The notes beneath the pieces are model-generated. The model saw only the letters and a program-made list of their open reading frames with translations, had not been told where the DNA came from and searched no databases. Both the position numbers and the translations under genes were made by a program. From Bacillota bacterium (GTDB lineage Bacteria > Bacillota > Clostridia > Acetivibrionales > DSM-1351), in assembly GCA_023439045.1 (NCBI GenBank), contig JAEXOY010000027.1:1-6213 (forward strand): 6,213 nucleotides of DNA, read 5' to 3'. Shown one piece after another: positions 5,690 to 6,213 of this stretch. The stretch's first letter is position 1. Every line of letters begins with the position of its first letter.

Positions 5690-5764
5690 ACGTGGTCGGA
5701 GTGAGAGGACTTGCCGTCTGCTTCGCTTTGCTAGCATCCTACTACCTCGAATTATAAATTCCCA

Positions 5765-6213
5765 CTATTTCTTTGAAACATAAATAGTATTTGAGAAACC
5801 TTCAACATATATTGAGCAATCAAGATTATTTGATATAAATTGTACTGGAACAAATACCGTATTTCTAACTGCCTTTGCTTTAGTTCCAAGAGCTACTGAT
5901 TTACCGTTAATAGTCACTTTATCACTATTTGCTTTTATTTCTATAGTCTTATTATTAAAGGTAATGTAAGTCGATGTCCCCTTAGTTTCAACTGTACCAC
6001 CGAGAGATGTCACTATATCATTTATTGGTACCATTGTAAAACCTTTTTCGACATAAGGCTTTTGGGAAAATACCAGCTTATTATTTTCAACGAATACTGT
6101 TATTTCTTTGCTGTCTGTTTTTAGTTGAGTAACTACTGCTTTTTTACTTGAGGTTACAAGTTTATTGGAGGCCATAATTACTCCACCTTCAGCAACAACG
6201 TAAACATATCCAT
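5765..6213 (-). CDS. Stalk-domain (copper amine oxidase N-terminal-like) protein, 3' part of a gene running off the window
   Basis: The visible 148 residues end at a TAG at 5765-5767. From about the ITVFVENNKLVFSQKP segment onward the sequence follows the copper-amine-oxidase N-terminal-like stalk domain (Pfam Cu_amine_oxidN1): KGFTMVPINDIVTSLGGTV, ITFNNKTIEIKANSDKVTIN, then NTVFVPVQFISNNL and a last strand TIYVSKK. This domain is an extracellular or cell-surface module in Clostridia and implies no amine oxidase activity or copper binding. The ATG at 6173-6175 follows GGTGGAG, but the frame stays open through GYVYVVAEGGVI to the window edge, and a protein starting there would lack a signal peptide. 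I therefore treat it as internal and the gene as partial. The upstream region is unseen; a secretion signal and possibly a propeller-like domain would be expected. The gene converges on the NHL gene. Confidence 0.85.
   Translation of the reverse strand, partial: GYVYVVAEGGVIMASNKLVTSSKKAVVTQLKTDSKEITVFVENNKLVFSQKPYVEKGFTMVPINDIVTSLGGTVETKGTSTYITFNNKTIEIKANSDKVTINGKSVALGTKAKAVRNTVFVPVQFISNNLDCSIYVEGFSNTIYVSKK

Larger units (their letters stand above)
5410..5710. ncRNA. Large structured non-coding element closed by complementary ends (structured RNA or MITE-like repeat)
   Basis: The two ends pair: CACTCCGACCACG (5435-5447) with CGTGGTCGGAGTG (5691-5703), a perfect 13-bp stem, and outside it GTCCTC (5410-5415) with GAGGAC (5705-5710). 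An 8-bp hairpin, CCTCCAGA/TCTGGAGG (5412-5431), overlaps the left outer arm, so the two pairings are alternatives. Inside lie a simple module with hairpin ATTTTC/GAAAAT (5461-5477) between GCGC tracts, a GC-rich linker with GAGAC/GTCTC (5523-5534), and two complete three-way-junction modules. It has no open frame. It lies between convergent genes 49 bp past the NHL stop and 54 bp before the stalk-gene stop, so it could be transcribed from either side or be a DNA element. I see no target-site duplication at its borders. The call as RNA is tentative; the palindromic architecture is certain. Confidence 0.55.

Noticed and set aside
5410..5710. CRISPR array or integron attC interpretation of the repeats
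   Set aside because: There are only two full units with no unique spacers, and no integrase-type core site or cassette array, so the architecture is that of nested hairpins.

Overview
The window looks like chromosomal DNA of a low-GC, Gram-positive, spore-forming anaerobe of the Clostridia, possibly related to Ruminiclostridium. This is an inference from AT-rich intergenic regions, strong AGGAGG-type ribosome binding sites, a MurI/RacE-type glutamate racemase, an OFA-family transporter, and the pairing of NHL-repeat and copper-amine-oxidase-like stalk-domain proteins. No rRNA, tRNA, CRISPR array or complete transposase gene is visible.

Layout. Bases 1-171 hold non-coding repeats resembling the end of an IS21-family insertion sequence whose body would lie to the left. 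A minus-strand block follows: a 131-residue four-helix membrane protein (1721-2116), then murI (897-1706), 14 nt apart and probably one operon, then a small Gly/Cys-rich beta protein (362-712). Their inferred promoter is an extended -10 near 2322-2330, with a leader of about 200 nt carrying two tandem 29-bp repeats. The 3' end of murI is duplicated just behind the gene. Next is an OFA-family major facilitator transporter (2595-3824, minus) with a clear intrinsic terminator (2372-2411), a good promoter (4072-4100) and, inside its predicted leader, a degenerate array of about 7.5 copies of a 21-bp repeat (3860-4020). Divergent from it is a plus-strand gene for a six-bladed NHL beta-propeller (4278-5360). 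The window ends in the 3' part of a minus-strand gene with a stalk domain (5765 to beyond 6213).

The most striking feature is non-coding. A roughly 301-bp element at 5410-5710, between the convergent NHL and stalk-domain genes, is closed by long complementary ends. It contains two near-identical three-way-junction modules whose differences include base-pair-preserving changes, plus a simpler third module. A partial copy of the same repeat, in the same orientation, lies upstream of the NHL gene (4114-4164), so the gene is bracketed by this family. It could be a structured RNA or a palindromic, MITE-like interspersed repeat. The sequence alone does not decide, and I do not recognise it as a named family.

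The genes do not form one obvious pathway. Racemase and membrane protein probably share a transcript (D-glutamate for peptidoglycan). The transporter is its own unit. The NHL and stalk-domain proteins could both be interaction scaffolds, but only one of the two N termini is visible.
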